Positions 23,807 through 31,349 of a DNA stretch of 42,845 bases are shown in pieces. Source of the DNA: DASTGO01 sp035719045 (lineage in GTDB: Bacteria > Actinomycetota > Actinomycetes > Actinomycetales > Kineosporiaceae); NCBI GenBank assembly GCA_035719045.1, contig DASTGO010000308.1:1-42845 (forward strand), given 5' to 3'. A program made the translations under genes and the position numbers. Every line of letters begins with the position of its first letter. Within the stretch, counting starts at the first letter, position 1. The notes under the pieces are model-generated. The model did no database searches, had not been told where the DNA came from, and saw only the letters and a program-made list of their open reading frames with translations.

Positions 23807-25144
23807 TCACAGCACGGGCATGTACCGGGTGATCTCGAACGGCGTGACCTGGCGCCGGTACTCCTCCCACTCGGCGCGCTTGTTGCGCAGGAAGAAGTCG
23901 AACACGCCTTCGCCGAGGGTCTCCGCAACGAGCTCGGACCGCTCCATCAGGCCGAGGGCCGCCTCCAGGCTGCTCGGCAGCGGCTCGATGCCCATCGCCC
24001 GGCGCTCGGAGTCGGTGAGCGACCAGACGTCGTCCTCGGCGCCGTCGGGCAGGTCGAGCCCCTCCTCGATGCCCTTCATGCCGGCGGCCAGGATGACCGC
24101 GAACGACAGGTAGGGGTTGCAGGCGCTGTCGATGGACCGGTACTCGATCCGCGTCGAGTTGCCCTTGCCCGGCTTGTACATCGGCACCCGGATCAGGGCC
24201 GAGCGGTTGTTGTGCCCCCAGCAGATGTAGCTCGGGGCCTCCCCGCCGCCCCACAGCCGCTTGTAGGAGTTCACCCACTGGTTGGTGACGGCGGTGATCT
24301 CCGCGGAGTGGCGCAGCAGGCCGGCGATGAACTGCCGGGCCACCTTGCTCAGCTGGTACTGCGCGCCCGCCTCGTGGAAGGCGTTGCGGTCGCCCTCGAA
24401 CAGCGACAGGTGCGTGTGCATGCCGGAGCCGGGGTGGTCGGCCAGCGGCTTGGGCATGAACGTCGCGAAGACACCCTGCTCCAGCGCCACCTCCTTGACC
24501 ACGCTACGGAAGCTCATGATGTTGTCCGCGGTGGTCAGCGCGTCGGCGTAGCGCAGGTCGATCTCGTTCTGGCCGGGGCCGCCCTCGTGGTGGCTGAACT
24601 CCACCGAGATGCCCATCGACTCCAGCACGCCGATCGCGGCCCGGCGGAAGTCGTGGGTGGTGCCGCGCGGCACGTGGTCGAAGTAGCCGCCGCGGTCGAC
24701 GGGCTCGGGCACCCGACCGTCCTTCGGCTCCTCCTTGAAGAGGTAGAACTCGATCTCGGGGTGGGTGTAGAAGGTCAACCCGTGCTCGGCGGCCACCCCG
24801 AGCGCCCGGCGCAGGACGTGGCGCGGGTCGGACATCGAGGGCTCGCCGTCGGGGGTGAGGATGTCGCAGATCATCCGCGCCGTGCCGTGATGGTCACCGC
24901 GCCACGGCAGGACCGCGAAGGTCGACGGGTCCGGCTTGACGAGCATGTCCGCCTCGTAGACCCGGGCCAGGCCCTCGATCGCCGACCCGTCGAAGCCGAT
25001 GCCCTCCGCGAAGGCGCCCTCCAGCTCCGCGGGTGCCACCGCCACGGACTTCAGGGACCCGAGAACGTCGGTGAACCAGAGCCGGACGAACCGGATGTCA
25101 CGCTCCTCGACGGTGCGGAGCACGAACTCCTGCTGCCTGTCCAT
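23807..25144 (-). CDS. glnA2: Type I glutamine synthetase, GlnA2-like
   Basis: Glutamine synthetase-fold enzyme, 445 residues. ATG 25144 is chosen because it gives MDRQQEFVLRTVEERDIRFVRLWFTD, the known GlnA2 amino terminus, and follows GAGAGGA. Catalytic landmarks: GFDGSAIEG, HPEIEFYLF, the metal-site GPGQNEIDLRYADAL, MPKPLADHPGSGMHTHLSLF, NSYKRLWGGGEAPSYICWGHNNRSALIRVP, and RIEYRSIDSACNPYL. The segment near GLDLPDGAEDD lacks the adenylylated Tyr of GSI-beta, so GlnE should not modify it. Some GlnA2/GlnA3-type paralogues in actinobacteria are gamma-glutamyl-polyamine synthetases, so true glutamine synthesis is not proven. The glnE-glnA2-panB neighbourhood recurs in actinobacteria (as in mycobacteria). 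Confidence 0.93.
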   Translation of the reverse strand: MDRQQEFVLRTVEERDIRFVRLWFTDVLGSLKSVAVAPAELEGAFAEGIGFDGSAIEGLARVYEADMLVKPDPSTFAVLPWRGDHHGTARMICDILTPDGEPSMSDPRHVLRRALGVAAEHGLTFYTHPEIEFYLFKEEPKDGRVPEPVDRGGYFDHVPRGTTHDFRRAAIGVLESMGISVEFSHHEGGPGQNEIDLRYADALTTADNIMSFRSVVKEVALEQGVFATFMPKPLADHPGSGMHTHLSLFEGDRNAFHEAGAQYQLSKVARQFIAGLLRHSAEITAVTNQWVNSYKRLWGGGEAPSYICWGHNNRSALIRVPMYKPGKGNSTRIEYRSIDSACNPYLSFAVILAAGMKGIEEGLDLPDGAEDDVWSLTDSERRAMGIEPLPSSLEAALGLMERSELVAETLGEGVFDFFLRNKRAEWEEYRRQVTPFEITRYMPVL

Positions 25145-25357
25145 GACGTCCTCTCGGTACACCCTCGCGTCCGCTTCACAGTATGGCGGCTACGTGTTAC
25201 GCGCTCCCACCGCCACGGTGCCCTGGAGGTGACGGGCGACGCCCGGGTCGGGGAGTCCCGCGCCCCGACAGCGGCGTGAGATCGGGTCCTGATGGCACTG
25301 CAGCCGGCAGCTGCCTCGGCCGATGGAGAACCGGGTCGCCTATCTCCCGGAGGGCTC

Positions 25358-25513
25358 CTTGCGGAGGCCGGTGAGAGCGGCAAGGGGTTCGGCGTGACCA
25401 TCGCGGGGGCGATCGAGGAGCAGACCGCCACCACCAACGGGATCACCCGGGTGGTCAGCGATGCCGCGCAGAACAGCCGGACGGTCTCCACGATGATCCA
25501 GGAGGGGCGGGCG
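25358..25513 (+). pseudogene. Chemoreceptor (MCP) remnant with internal deletion
   Basis: One frame reads AEAGESGKGFGV directly followed by TIAGAIEEQTATTNGITRVV and SDAAQNSRTVSTMIQ. The first piece is the tip sequence of an MCP signalling domain (normally ARAGE.G.GFAVVA), and the second is the segment near the carboxy-terminal methylation helix (AIEEQTATTNEI). About 45-50 residues that normally separate them are missing in frame. No start, sensor or HAMP part is present. A deletion relic of a second receptor gene now buried in the nadE upstream region. Confidence 0.65.
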
Positions 25514-25606
25514 TGCCGACCCTGGTGGACACTCCCGCTGAGGTCGTCACCCCACCTGCCCGTCCGGCCCGGGCCGCCGCCGAATACCCGGTGCCGCCGG
25601 GCGAAC

Positions 25607-25612
25607 TACGCT
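25607..25612 (+). promoter_or_regulatory. -10 box for leaderless nadE mRNA
   Basis: TACGCT, 6 nt before the nadE ATG. Confidence 0.55.
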
Positions 25613-25618
25613 CGACCC

Positions 25619-27421
25619 ATGCCGCAACTGCGCCTCGCCCTGGCCCAGGTCAACCCCACGGTCGGTGATCTCGCCGGGAACGCGGACCTGGTGCTGCGCA
25701 CCGCCGCCCGCGCCCATGAGGCGGGCGCGCACCTGGTGGTCTTCCCGGAGACCGTGCTCACCGGGTATCCGGTGGAGGACCTGGCGCTGCGGACCTCCTT
25801 CGTCGAGGCCTCCCGGCGCACCCTGGTCCGGCTCGCGGTCCGGCTCGCGGACGCCGGGCTGGGCGACCTCGCCTGCGTGGTCGGCTACATCGACCGGGTC
25901 GACGGCGCGCAGCGCAACGTGGCCGACAGGCCGCGGGTCGGGGTCCCCAAGGGCGAGCCGCAGAACTGCGCGGCGATGCTGCTCGGCGGCCGGGTCGTCG
26001 CCCGCTACGCCAAGCACCACCTGCCGAACTACGGTGTGTTCGACGAGTTCCGGATCTTCGTGCCCGGCCGTGACCTCACCGTGGTCCGGCTGCACGGGGT
26101 CGACGTCGCGATCGCCATCTGCGAGGACCTCTGGCAGGAGGGCGGCCCGGTGGCGCTGACCCGCGCCGCCGGCGCCGAACTGCTCGTGGTGCCCAACGCC
26201 TCCCCGTACGAGAGAGACAAGGACGACGTCCGGCTCGACCTGGTCACCCGCCGGGCGTCCGAGGCGGGCTGCCCGCTGGCCTACGTCAATCTGGTGGGCG
26301 GCCAGGACGACCTGGTCTTCGACGGGGACTCCCTGCTGGTCGACGCCACGGGCCGGGTACTGGCCCGGGCGGCGAAGTTCGCCGAGGAACTGCTCGTCGT
26401 CGACCTCGACCTGCCGACGGACGGCGCGCACGACAGCCCGCCCGAGGTGGACGGCGTCCGCCGGGTCACCGTCTCCGCCGACCCGCTGCCCGCCTATCAG
26501 CCGGACCCCGCCCACCTGGCCCCGCAGACCTGCGCCCGGCCCCTGGACGGCGAGGCGGAGGTGTACCAGGCCCTGGTCCTCGGCCTGCGGGACTACGTCC
26601 GCAAGAACGGGATGCGCTCGGTCGTCGTCGCACTGTCCGGCGGGATCGACTCCGCCCTGGTCGCGGCGATCGCCTGTGACGCCGTCGGCCCCGAGAACGT
26701 CGTCGGCATCTCCATGCCGAGCAGGTACTCCAGCGAGCACTCCAAGGACGATGCCGCGGACCTGGCCAAGCGGACCGGCCTGGACTACCGGGTGATCCCG
26801 ATCGCGCCCATGGTCCAGGCCTTCCACGACGCGGTCGGCCTGACCGGGATCGCCGAGGAGAACCTGCAGGCCCGCGTCCGCGGGGTGGTCCTGATGGGCG
26901 TGTCCAACCAGGAGGGGCACCTGGCCCTGACCACGGGGAACAAGTCGGAACTGTCGGTCGGCTACTCGACGATCTACGGCGACTCCGTCGGCGGCTTCAA
27001 CCCGGTGAAGGACGTGCCGAAGACCCTGGTCTGGGCCCTGGCCCGCTGGCGCAACGCCGAGGCGGCCCGGCTCGGGGAGGTCCCGCCGATCCCGGAGAAC
27101 AGCATCAGCAAGGCTCCCTCGGCCGAACTGCGGCCCGGCCAGACCGACCAGGACTCGCTGCCGCCGTACGACCTGCTGGACGCGGTGCTCGAGCAGTACG
27201 TCGAGGGCGCCCACGGCCGTTCGGAACTGCTGGCCGACGGGCTCGACCCCGCGGTGGTGGACTCCGTGGTGACCCTGGTCGACCGTGCGGAGTGGAAGCG
27301 CCGGCAGTCCGCCCCCGGCCCGAAGATCTCCCCGGTGGCCTTCGGGCGGGACCGCCGGCTGCCGATCACCAGCCGGTGGCGGGAGCACGAGTCACAGCAA
27401 CCGTCCCGCGAACATGTCTGA
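25619..27421 (+). CDS. nadE: Glutamine-dependent NAD+ synthetase NadE
   Basis: Last step of NAD biosynthesis: amidates nicotinic acid adenine dinucleotide using ATP and ammonia from glutamine. ATG 25619 is set by the MPQLRLALAQVNPTVGDLAGN start and the leaderless -10 box; a longer open frame upstream only includes the receptor remnant. The amino-terminal nitrilase-type glutaminase domain has its triad: Glu in VFPETVLTGYP, Lys in AKHHLPNYGVFDE and Cys168 in AICEDLWQ. The synthetase domain begins near 320 with the ATP-pyrophosphatase loop ALSGGIDSALV (Ser340), then SMPSRYSSEHSKDDA and TGNKSELSVGYSTIYGD. Length of 600 is normal for the fused enzyme. panB follows after 10 nt. Confidence 0.96.
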   Translation: MPQLRLALAQVNPTVGDLAGNADLVLRTAARAHEAGAHLVVFPETVLTGYPVEDLALRTSFVEASRRTLVRLAVRLADAGLGDLACVVGYIDRVDGAQRNVADRPRVGVPKGEPQNCAAMLLGGRVVARYAKHHLPNYGVFDEFRIFVPGRDLTVVRLHGVDVAIAICEDLWQEGGPVALTRAAGAELLVVPNASPYERDKDDVRLDLVTRRASEAGCPLAYVNLVGGQDDLVFDGDSLLVDATGRVLARAAKFAEELLVVDLDLPTDGAHDSPPEVDGVRRVTVSADPLPAYQPDPAHLAPQTCARPLDGEAEVYQALVLGLRDYVRKNGMRSVVVALSGGIDSALVAAIACDAVGPENVVGISMPSRYSSEHSKDDAADLAKRTGLDYRVIPIAPMVQAFHDAVGLTGIAEENLQARVRGVVLMGVSNQEGHLALTTGNKSELSVGYSTIYGDSVGGFNPVKDVPKTLVWALARWRNAEAARLGEVPPIPENSISKAPSAELRPGQTDQDSLPPYDLLDAVLEQYVEGAHGRSELLADGLDPAVVDSVVTLVDRAEWKRRQSAPGPKISPVAFGRDRRLPITSRWREHESQQPSREHV

Positions 27422-27431
27422 GGAGCAGGCG

Positions 27432-28298
27432 ATGAGCGAGCAGCCCAACCCCTACGGCGGCAACCCCGCCGGCGACCCCGCGACCGCAGCGGCGCTGCCC
27501 CGGCGGGTTCGGGTCCACCACCTGCGCGAGCTCAAGCAGCGCGGCGAGCGGTTCGCCATGCTCACCGCCTACGACCAGTACTCCGCGGCGATCTTCGAAC
27601 AGGCCGGGATCCCCGTCCTGCTGGTCGGGGACTCCGCCGCGAACAACGTGCTGGGCTACGAGACGACGGTGCCGGTGACCGTCGAGGAGATGATCCCGCT
27701 GGTCCGCGCCGTCTCCCGGACCGCCCGGCGGGCGCTGGTGGTCGCCGACCTGCCGTTCGGCTCGTACCAGACCGGTCCCGAGCAGGCCCTCGCCACCAGC
27801 ATGCGGATGATGAAGGAAGGCCTGGCGCATGCCGTGAAGCTCGAGGGCGGGGCCCGGGTGGCGCCCAGCGTCGAGACCATCGTCGGCGCCGGCATCCCGG
27901 TGATGGCCCACATCGGCTTCACCCCCCAGTCGGAGCACGCCCTCGGCGGCTACCGGGTCCAGGGCCGGGGTGAGGCGGCCGACCGGCTGGTCGGCGACGC
28001 CCTCGCGCTGCAGGCCGCCGGGGCGTTCGCCGTCGTGCTGGAGATGATCCCGGCACCGGTGGCCGCGGAGGTCACCAAGGCGCTGGAGATCCCCACGGTC
28101 GGGATCGGCGCGGGCCCGGACTGCGACGCCCAGGTGCTGGTCTGGCAGGACATGATGGGCCTGCGCACCGGCAGGGCTCCACGGTTCGTCAAGCGCTACG
28201 CCGACCTGCACGCCGTGATGCTGCAGGCGGCCCAGGCCTACGCCGACGACGTCCGGGCCGGCACCTTCCCCGGTCCGGAGCACAGTTTCGAGGCCTGA
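27432..28298 (+). CDS. panB: 3-methyl-2-oxobutanoate hydroxymethyltransferase PanB
   Basis: First committed step of pantothenate (coenzyme A) synthesis: transfers a hydroxymethyl group from methylene-THF to ketoisovalerate to give ketopantoate. ATG 27432 has AGGAG (27421-27425) 6 nt upstream, overlapping the nadE stop; ATG 27414 in the same frame is the alternative. Features: FAMLTAYDQYSAAIFEQAGI, VLLVGDSAANNVLGYETTVPVT with the Mg-binding Asp, VVADLPFGSYQ, MKEGLAHAVKLEGG, IPVMAHIGFTPQS, the catalytic Glu in AVVLEMIPAP and PTVGIGAGPDCDAQVLVWQDMMGL. 288 residues, normal. Probably co-transcribed with nadE; a shared CoA/NAD cofactor unit. Confidence 0.96.
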   Translation: MSEQPNPYGGNPAGDPATAAALPRRVRVHHLRELKQRGERFAMLTAYDQYSAAIFEQAGIPVLLVGDSAANNVLGYETTVPVTVEEMIPLVRAVSRTARRALVVADLPFGSYQTGPEQALATSMRMMKEGLAHAVKLEGGARVAPSVETIVGAGIPVMAHIGFTPQSEHALGGYRVQGRGEAADRLVGDALALQAAGAFAVVLEMIPAPVAAEVTKALEIPTVGIGAGPDCDAQVLVWQDMMGLRTGRAPRFVKRYADLHAVMLQAAQAYADDVRAGTFPGPEHSFEA

Positions 28299-28332
28299 CA
28301 GCCTGACCCGACCGGCCCCCGAACTGCCGGGA

Positions 28333-29274
28333 TCAGCGGAACTGCCTCAACACCTCGGCGAAGGCCCCCGCCGAGTGGGTGTGCGTCGCCCAGGAGGTGA
28401 TCCCGGTCCACCGCGACCGGCGGACCAGTTCCTCGGCCGCCTGCTCGGCATCCGCCGCGAGGAGCAGGAACGGGCTGTCCAGCAACTGCTCCGCCGTCAC
28501 CCCTTCCCAGGACGCGGCCAGTTCCTCCGCCGCCTGCTCCGGGGGACGGTCCACGATGACCCACTGCAGCAGGGCGTCGAGGACGGGCCGGGGCCGCCCG
28601 GCCGCGGCGAGCAGCCGGTCCAGCAGGGCCAGACGTTCGGCGGTCTCCGCGGCCCCGGCGAGCCGGAGGGTCCCGGCCGGCTTCCCCGGCACCTGGACCG
28701 ATCCGGTGAGCGCGATGACGTCGGCGTGCCGGGCCGCGACCGCCAGGGTCCGCTCACCCCAGCCGCCGATCACCAGCGGCACCGGCTGCTGCACCGGGAC
28801 CGGCCGGTGTCCCGGGTCCGCCAGCCGCCGCCGGACCTCCCCGAGGGTGGCCTCCAGGCCCGTCACCCGGGCGGCCAGCGGCGGGAACGGCAGGCCCGCG
28901 TCGACGTGCTCGGCCCGCTTGTGCCCGGCGCCCAGCCCGAGGTCCAGCCGCCCGCCGGACAAGGCGTCCAGGGTGGCGGCCTCCCGGGCCAGCAGTGCGG
29001 GGTTCCAGAACCCGGCGTCCAGCACATAGGTGCGCAGCCGGACCCTGGTGGTCACCGCCGCGGCTGTCGCCAGCATCGCGAACGGGGACGGCGCGCCGAG
29101 ATGGTCCGCTGCGGTGACCAGGTCGAACCCGGCCTCCTCTGCCGCCCGGGCGGCGCCCGGCACCGCCGGGGACGGTTCCCGGCCCAGGTTCACCCCGAAC
29201 AGCAGCGCGCGCCCCTCGACGGCTGCCGGACTGTCCACTGCGGCGTCGTTCACCGCTACGTCGTCCATGGTCAT
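28333..29274 (-). CDS. LLM-class (F420- or flavin-dependent) oxidoreductase
   Basis: TIM-barrel luciferase-like monooxygenase/F420-dependent oxidoreductase of 313 residues. ATG 29274 taken (a second ATG follows at 29268); ribosome site weak. Motifs: LLFGVNLGREPSPAVPGAARAAEEAGFDLVTAADHLGAPSPF, VRLRTYVLDAGFWNPALLAREAATLDALSGGRLDLGLGAGHKRAEH, the typical LLM core, and PLVIGGWGERTLAVAARHADVIALTG, which forms the cofactor phosphate site. TIGR03621-like in appearance. The cofactor is probably F420 in an actinobacterium, but FMN cannot be excluded. Divergent from the second LLM gene with a tandem repeat between them. Confidence 0.85.
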   Translation of the reverse strand: MTMDDVAVNDAAVDSPAAVEGRALLFGVNLGREPSPAVPGAARAAEEAGFDLVTAADHLGAPSPFAMLATAAAVTTRVRLRTYVLDAGFWNPALLAREAATLDALSGGRLDLGLGAGHKRAEHVDAGLPFPPLAARVTGLEATLGEVRRRLADPGHRPVPVQQPVPLVIGGWGERTLAVAARHADVIALTGSVQVPGKPAGTLRLAGAAETAERLALLDRLLAAAGRPRPVLDALLQWVIVDRPPEQAAEELAASWEGVTAEQLLDSPFLLLAADAEQAAEELVRRSRWTGITSWATHTHSAGAFAEVLRQFR

Positions 29275-29318
29275 GACCGCACCCTCACACCGGCATCCCG
29301 CGGCAGGCCAGACGGTTT

Positions 29319-29374
29319 CACCCACGGCAGAACGGCTGCACCCAAGGCAGAACGGCTGCGCCCAGGGCAGAGCG
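29319..29374. repeat. 20-bp tandem repeat, 2.8 copies, in the divergent LLM promoter region
   Basis: Units CACCCACGGCAGAACGGCTG (29319), CACCCAAGGCAGAACGGCTG (29339) and a diverged third from 29359. Lies 45 bp upstream of the minus-strand LLM start and about 100 bp upstream of the plus-strand one. Spacing of two helical turns would place proteins on the same DNA face. Confidence 0.75.
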
Positions 29375-29476
29375 CGTCACGGCCGCTGCCCCGGTGACCG
29401 GGCCCCGGTAACGCAGGCCCCGGTGACAGCCACCCACGAGCCGGTGTGCGCCGGTGCGGGGTCCGGCAGGCGTGGA

Positions 29477-29482
29477 TAGATT
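29477..29482 (+). promoter_or_regulatory. -10 box for the FGD-like gene
   Basis: TAGATT, 7 nt before ATG 29490; leaderless arrangement. Confidence 0.55.
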
Positions 29483-29489
29483 CGGTGCC

Positions 29490-30488
29490 ATGGCGCTGAC
29501 GGTCGGCTATGCCGCGATGCTGGAGCAGTTCGGCCCCCAGGAGGTGGTGGGGTACACGGCCCTTGCGGAGGAGCACGGCTTCTCCGGCTGCATGGCCGCC
29601 GACCACTTCCAGCCGTGGGTGCCGCAGCAGGGGCAGGCCGCCTTCGTCTGGAACGTGCTGACCGCGGTCGGCGAACGCACCCGCGGCGACCTCGGCCCCG
29701 GCGTGACCTGCCCGAGCTTCCGGTTCCACCCGGCGGTGGTGGCGCAGGCCTCGGCCACCCTGGAGGCGATGTACCCCGGTCGGCACTGGCTCGGCGTCGG
29801 TTCCGGCGAGGCACTGAACGAGCACGTCATCGCCGGGTACTGGCCGGAGGCCGGCGAGCGCTCGGCACGGATGTTCGAGGCCGTCGAGGTGATCAAGAAG
29901 CTGTTCGACGCCTCGCTGGCCGGCCGGGACGTCCGGCATGAGGGGAAGTACTTCAAGCTGGAGTCGACCCGGCTGTGGACGATGCCGGCGGCGCCGCCGC
30001 CGGTGCTGGTGGCCACAGCAGGACCGATCAACGCCAGGCGGACCGGGAAGTTCGCCGACGGGATCATCACTGTCGGGGCACCGCTGGAGAAGATCGGCGG
30101 GTTGTTCGACAAGTTCGCCGAGGGTGCACGCGAGGCCGGCAAGGACCCGGACACGATGCCCAAGGTGCTGCAGTTGCACCTGTCCTGGGCGCCCACCGAC
30201 GAGCAGGCGCTGGCGAACGCGATGACCGAGTGGCCCAACGGCGGGATGAAGTTCCCGAAGGCCGACATCCGCTCGCCGCTGGACTTCGAGCAGATGGCCA
30301 AGCTGGTCCGGCCGGAGGACTTCGCGGGCCGGATGGTCATCTCCGCCGACCCGGACGTCCACCGCGCCGCCATCCAGCGCTACGTCGACCTCGGCTTCGA
30401 CCGGGTCTACCTGCACAACGTCGGCCGCAACCAGGCCGAGTGGATCGAGGTCTTCGGCCGGGACGTGCTGCCCAAGCTCATCCCGTGA
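29490..30488 (+). CDS. F420-dependent glucose-6-phosphate dehydrogenase-like LLM oxidoreductase
   Basis: 332-residue LLM-fold enzyme of the group containing F420-dependent glucose-6-phosphate dehydrogenase (FGD). ATG 29490 is set by the leaderless -10 box. Strong matches: MALTVGYAAMLEQFGPQEVV, the active-site SDHFQPW-like AADHFQPWVPQQGQAAFVWN, FRFHPAVVAQASATLEAMYPGR, and WLGVGSGEALNEHV with the catalytic-type Glu. The region that in FGD carries a sugar-phosphate-binding Lys reads GPINARRTGKFADG, so Arg may replace it, and glucose-6-phosphate may not be the substrate. Supplying reduced F420 is one possible role; other members reduce or oxidise different alcohols. Stand-alone gene. Confidence 0.88.
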   Translation: MALTVGYAAMLEQFGPQEVVGYTALAEEHGFSGCMAADHFQPWVPQQGQAAFVWNVLTAVGERTRGDLGPGVTCPSFRFHPAVVAQASATLEAMYPGRHWLGVGSGEALNEHVIAGYWPEAGERSARMFEAVEVIKKLFDASLAGRDVRHEGKYFKLESTRLWTMPAAPPPVLVATAGPINARRTGKFADGIITVGAPLEKIGGLFDKFAEGAREAGKDPDTMPKVLQLHLSWAPTDEQALANAMTEWPNGGMKFPKADIRSPLDFEQMAKLVRPEDFAGRMVISADPDVHRAAIQRYVDLGFDRVYLHNVGRNQAEWIEVFGRDVLPKLIP

Positions 30489-30551
30489 ACGGGTCAAGCT
30501 CATCCCCAGAACCTGAACCGGTGGGGTCAGAGGTCCTCGTCGTCCCGGCGG

Positions 30552-30752
30552 TCAGTCCTCCTCGTCGTCGCCCTCGCGCCAGCGGCGGTCCTCGTCGTCC
30601 CAGCGCCGGGTCCGTTCGCGTGCCGACTGCAGTGCCAGTTCGGCCTCCGCGGCGGAGGCGTACGGACCCATGAGGTCCTTGCCCTGGCTCTTGTCGTAGT
30701 TCGTCTCGACCCGACCGGTGCGCAGGTTGTACCAGAACTGCGACTGCTCCAT
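30552..30752 (-). CDS. Small SPOR-like protein (66 residues)
   Basis: Compact cytosolic protein of a small actinobacterial family: opening EQSQFWYNLRTGRVETN, middle GKDLMGPYASAAEAELALQSARERTRRWDDEDRRW and an acidic tail. The pattern of FWYN, GPY and EAE.AL resembles a single SPOR-type fold, but no signal or membrane anchor is present, so peptidoglycan binding is doubtful. The gene uses a leaderless start: TAGCCT is 7 nt before ATG 30752. A longer frame beginning upstream is not supported. Convergent with the FGD-like gene. It recurs near map in related genomes as far as I recall. Role unknown. Confidence 0.75.
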   Translation of the reverse strand: MEQSQFWYNLRTGRVETNYDKSQGKDLMGPYASAAEAELALQSARERTRRWDDEDRRWREGDDEED

Positions 30753-30759
30753 ACGGGTG

Positions 30760-30765
30760 AGGCTA
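30760..30765 (-). promoter_or_regulatory. -10 box for the SPOR-like gene
   Basis: TAGCCT on the minus strand, 7 nt before ATG 30752. Confidence 0.5.
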
Positions 30766-30899
30766 CGCCCGGTGTGACCGGTCGGTCACCGTGCACTTTC
30801 TCCCGCGGCACCGGCTCAAGTCGACCAGGTGGAGTGACGACACCTCCCAGCGGCGCCGGCTCCGGTGCGCCGGGGGGCGAGGGGCAGCAGGAGGGCGGC

Positions 30900-31289
30900 A
30901 TGCCGATCGAGACGGTTCCTACCCCCTACGGGTACCGCTGTGTCCTGAAAGACCCGATCAGCCTGGAGGAACGCCGGCTCTGGCTGGAGCAGATCAAGGC
31001 GCATGCGGACCGGCCGGGCTTCTACGGCCAGCTCATCGACATCCGTGAGACCGTTCCCGATCCGGCCGAGGCCCCCCAGATCGCCGAGGGCATGGCGTAT
31101 GTGCGAAGCCACGGGCTGCGGCGCTCGGCCGTCGTGGTGAGCTCGGCCAAGACGGCCCTGACGATCAAGCAGCTGGCCTGGCAGTCCGGCGTCCTGGAGT
31201 GGGAGCGCTACTTCGACGCCTCCCAGGACCCGGACTGGGAGCAGCACGCCGAGGGCTGGATCATGCAGCGGATCGACCCGGAACACTGA
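30900..31289 (+). CDS. Hypothetical protein, possibly STAS/SpoIIAA-like
   Basis: 129-residue soluble protein. ATG 30900 has GGAGG six to seven bases upstream; earlier starts in the frame would translate promoter DNA. Alternating strands and helices are suggested: RCVLKDPISLEERRLWLEQIKA, GFYGQLIDIRETVPDPAEA, IAEGMAYVRSHGLRRSAVVVSSAKTALTIKQLA and WERYFDASQDPDWEQHAEGW. This layout (central LIDIR strand, then helix and SAVVVSS strand) is like SpoIIAA/STAS-type proteins, but no catalytic or phosphorylation Ser can be assigned. No operon partner; the SPOR-like gene is divergent and map follows after 60 bp. Confidence 0.75.
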   Translation: MPIETVPTPYGYRCVLKDPISLEERRLWLEQIKAHADRPGFYGQLIDIRETVPDPAEAPQIAEGMAYVRSHGLRRSAVVVSSAKTALTIKQLAWQSGVLEWERYFDASQDPDWEQHAEGWIMQRIDPEH

Positions 31290-31336
31290 ATCGACCGGGC
31301 TCCCGGGGCGGGCGGGCCCGGGCCGGAACCGGCACC

Positions 31337-31342
31337 TAGACT
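31337..31342 (+). promoter_or_regulatory. -10 box for leaderless map mRNA
   Basis: TAGACT, 7 nt before ATG 31350. Confidence 0.55.
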
Positions 31343-31349
31343 CGCGGGC

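Larger units (their letters stand above)
25145..25618. other. 474-bp divergent intergenic region between glnA2 and nadE
   Basis: Contains a -10-like TACTGT for glnA2 (minus strand, 25183-25178), a chemoreceptor remnant (25358-25513) and the nadE promoter. I see no intact gene in it. Confidence 0.6.

Noticed and set aside
25184..25200. GTTAC/GTAAC half-site as a GlnR box for glnA2
   Set aside because: Only one half-site is present; the second half and its spacing do not fit the known consensus.
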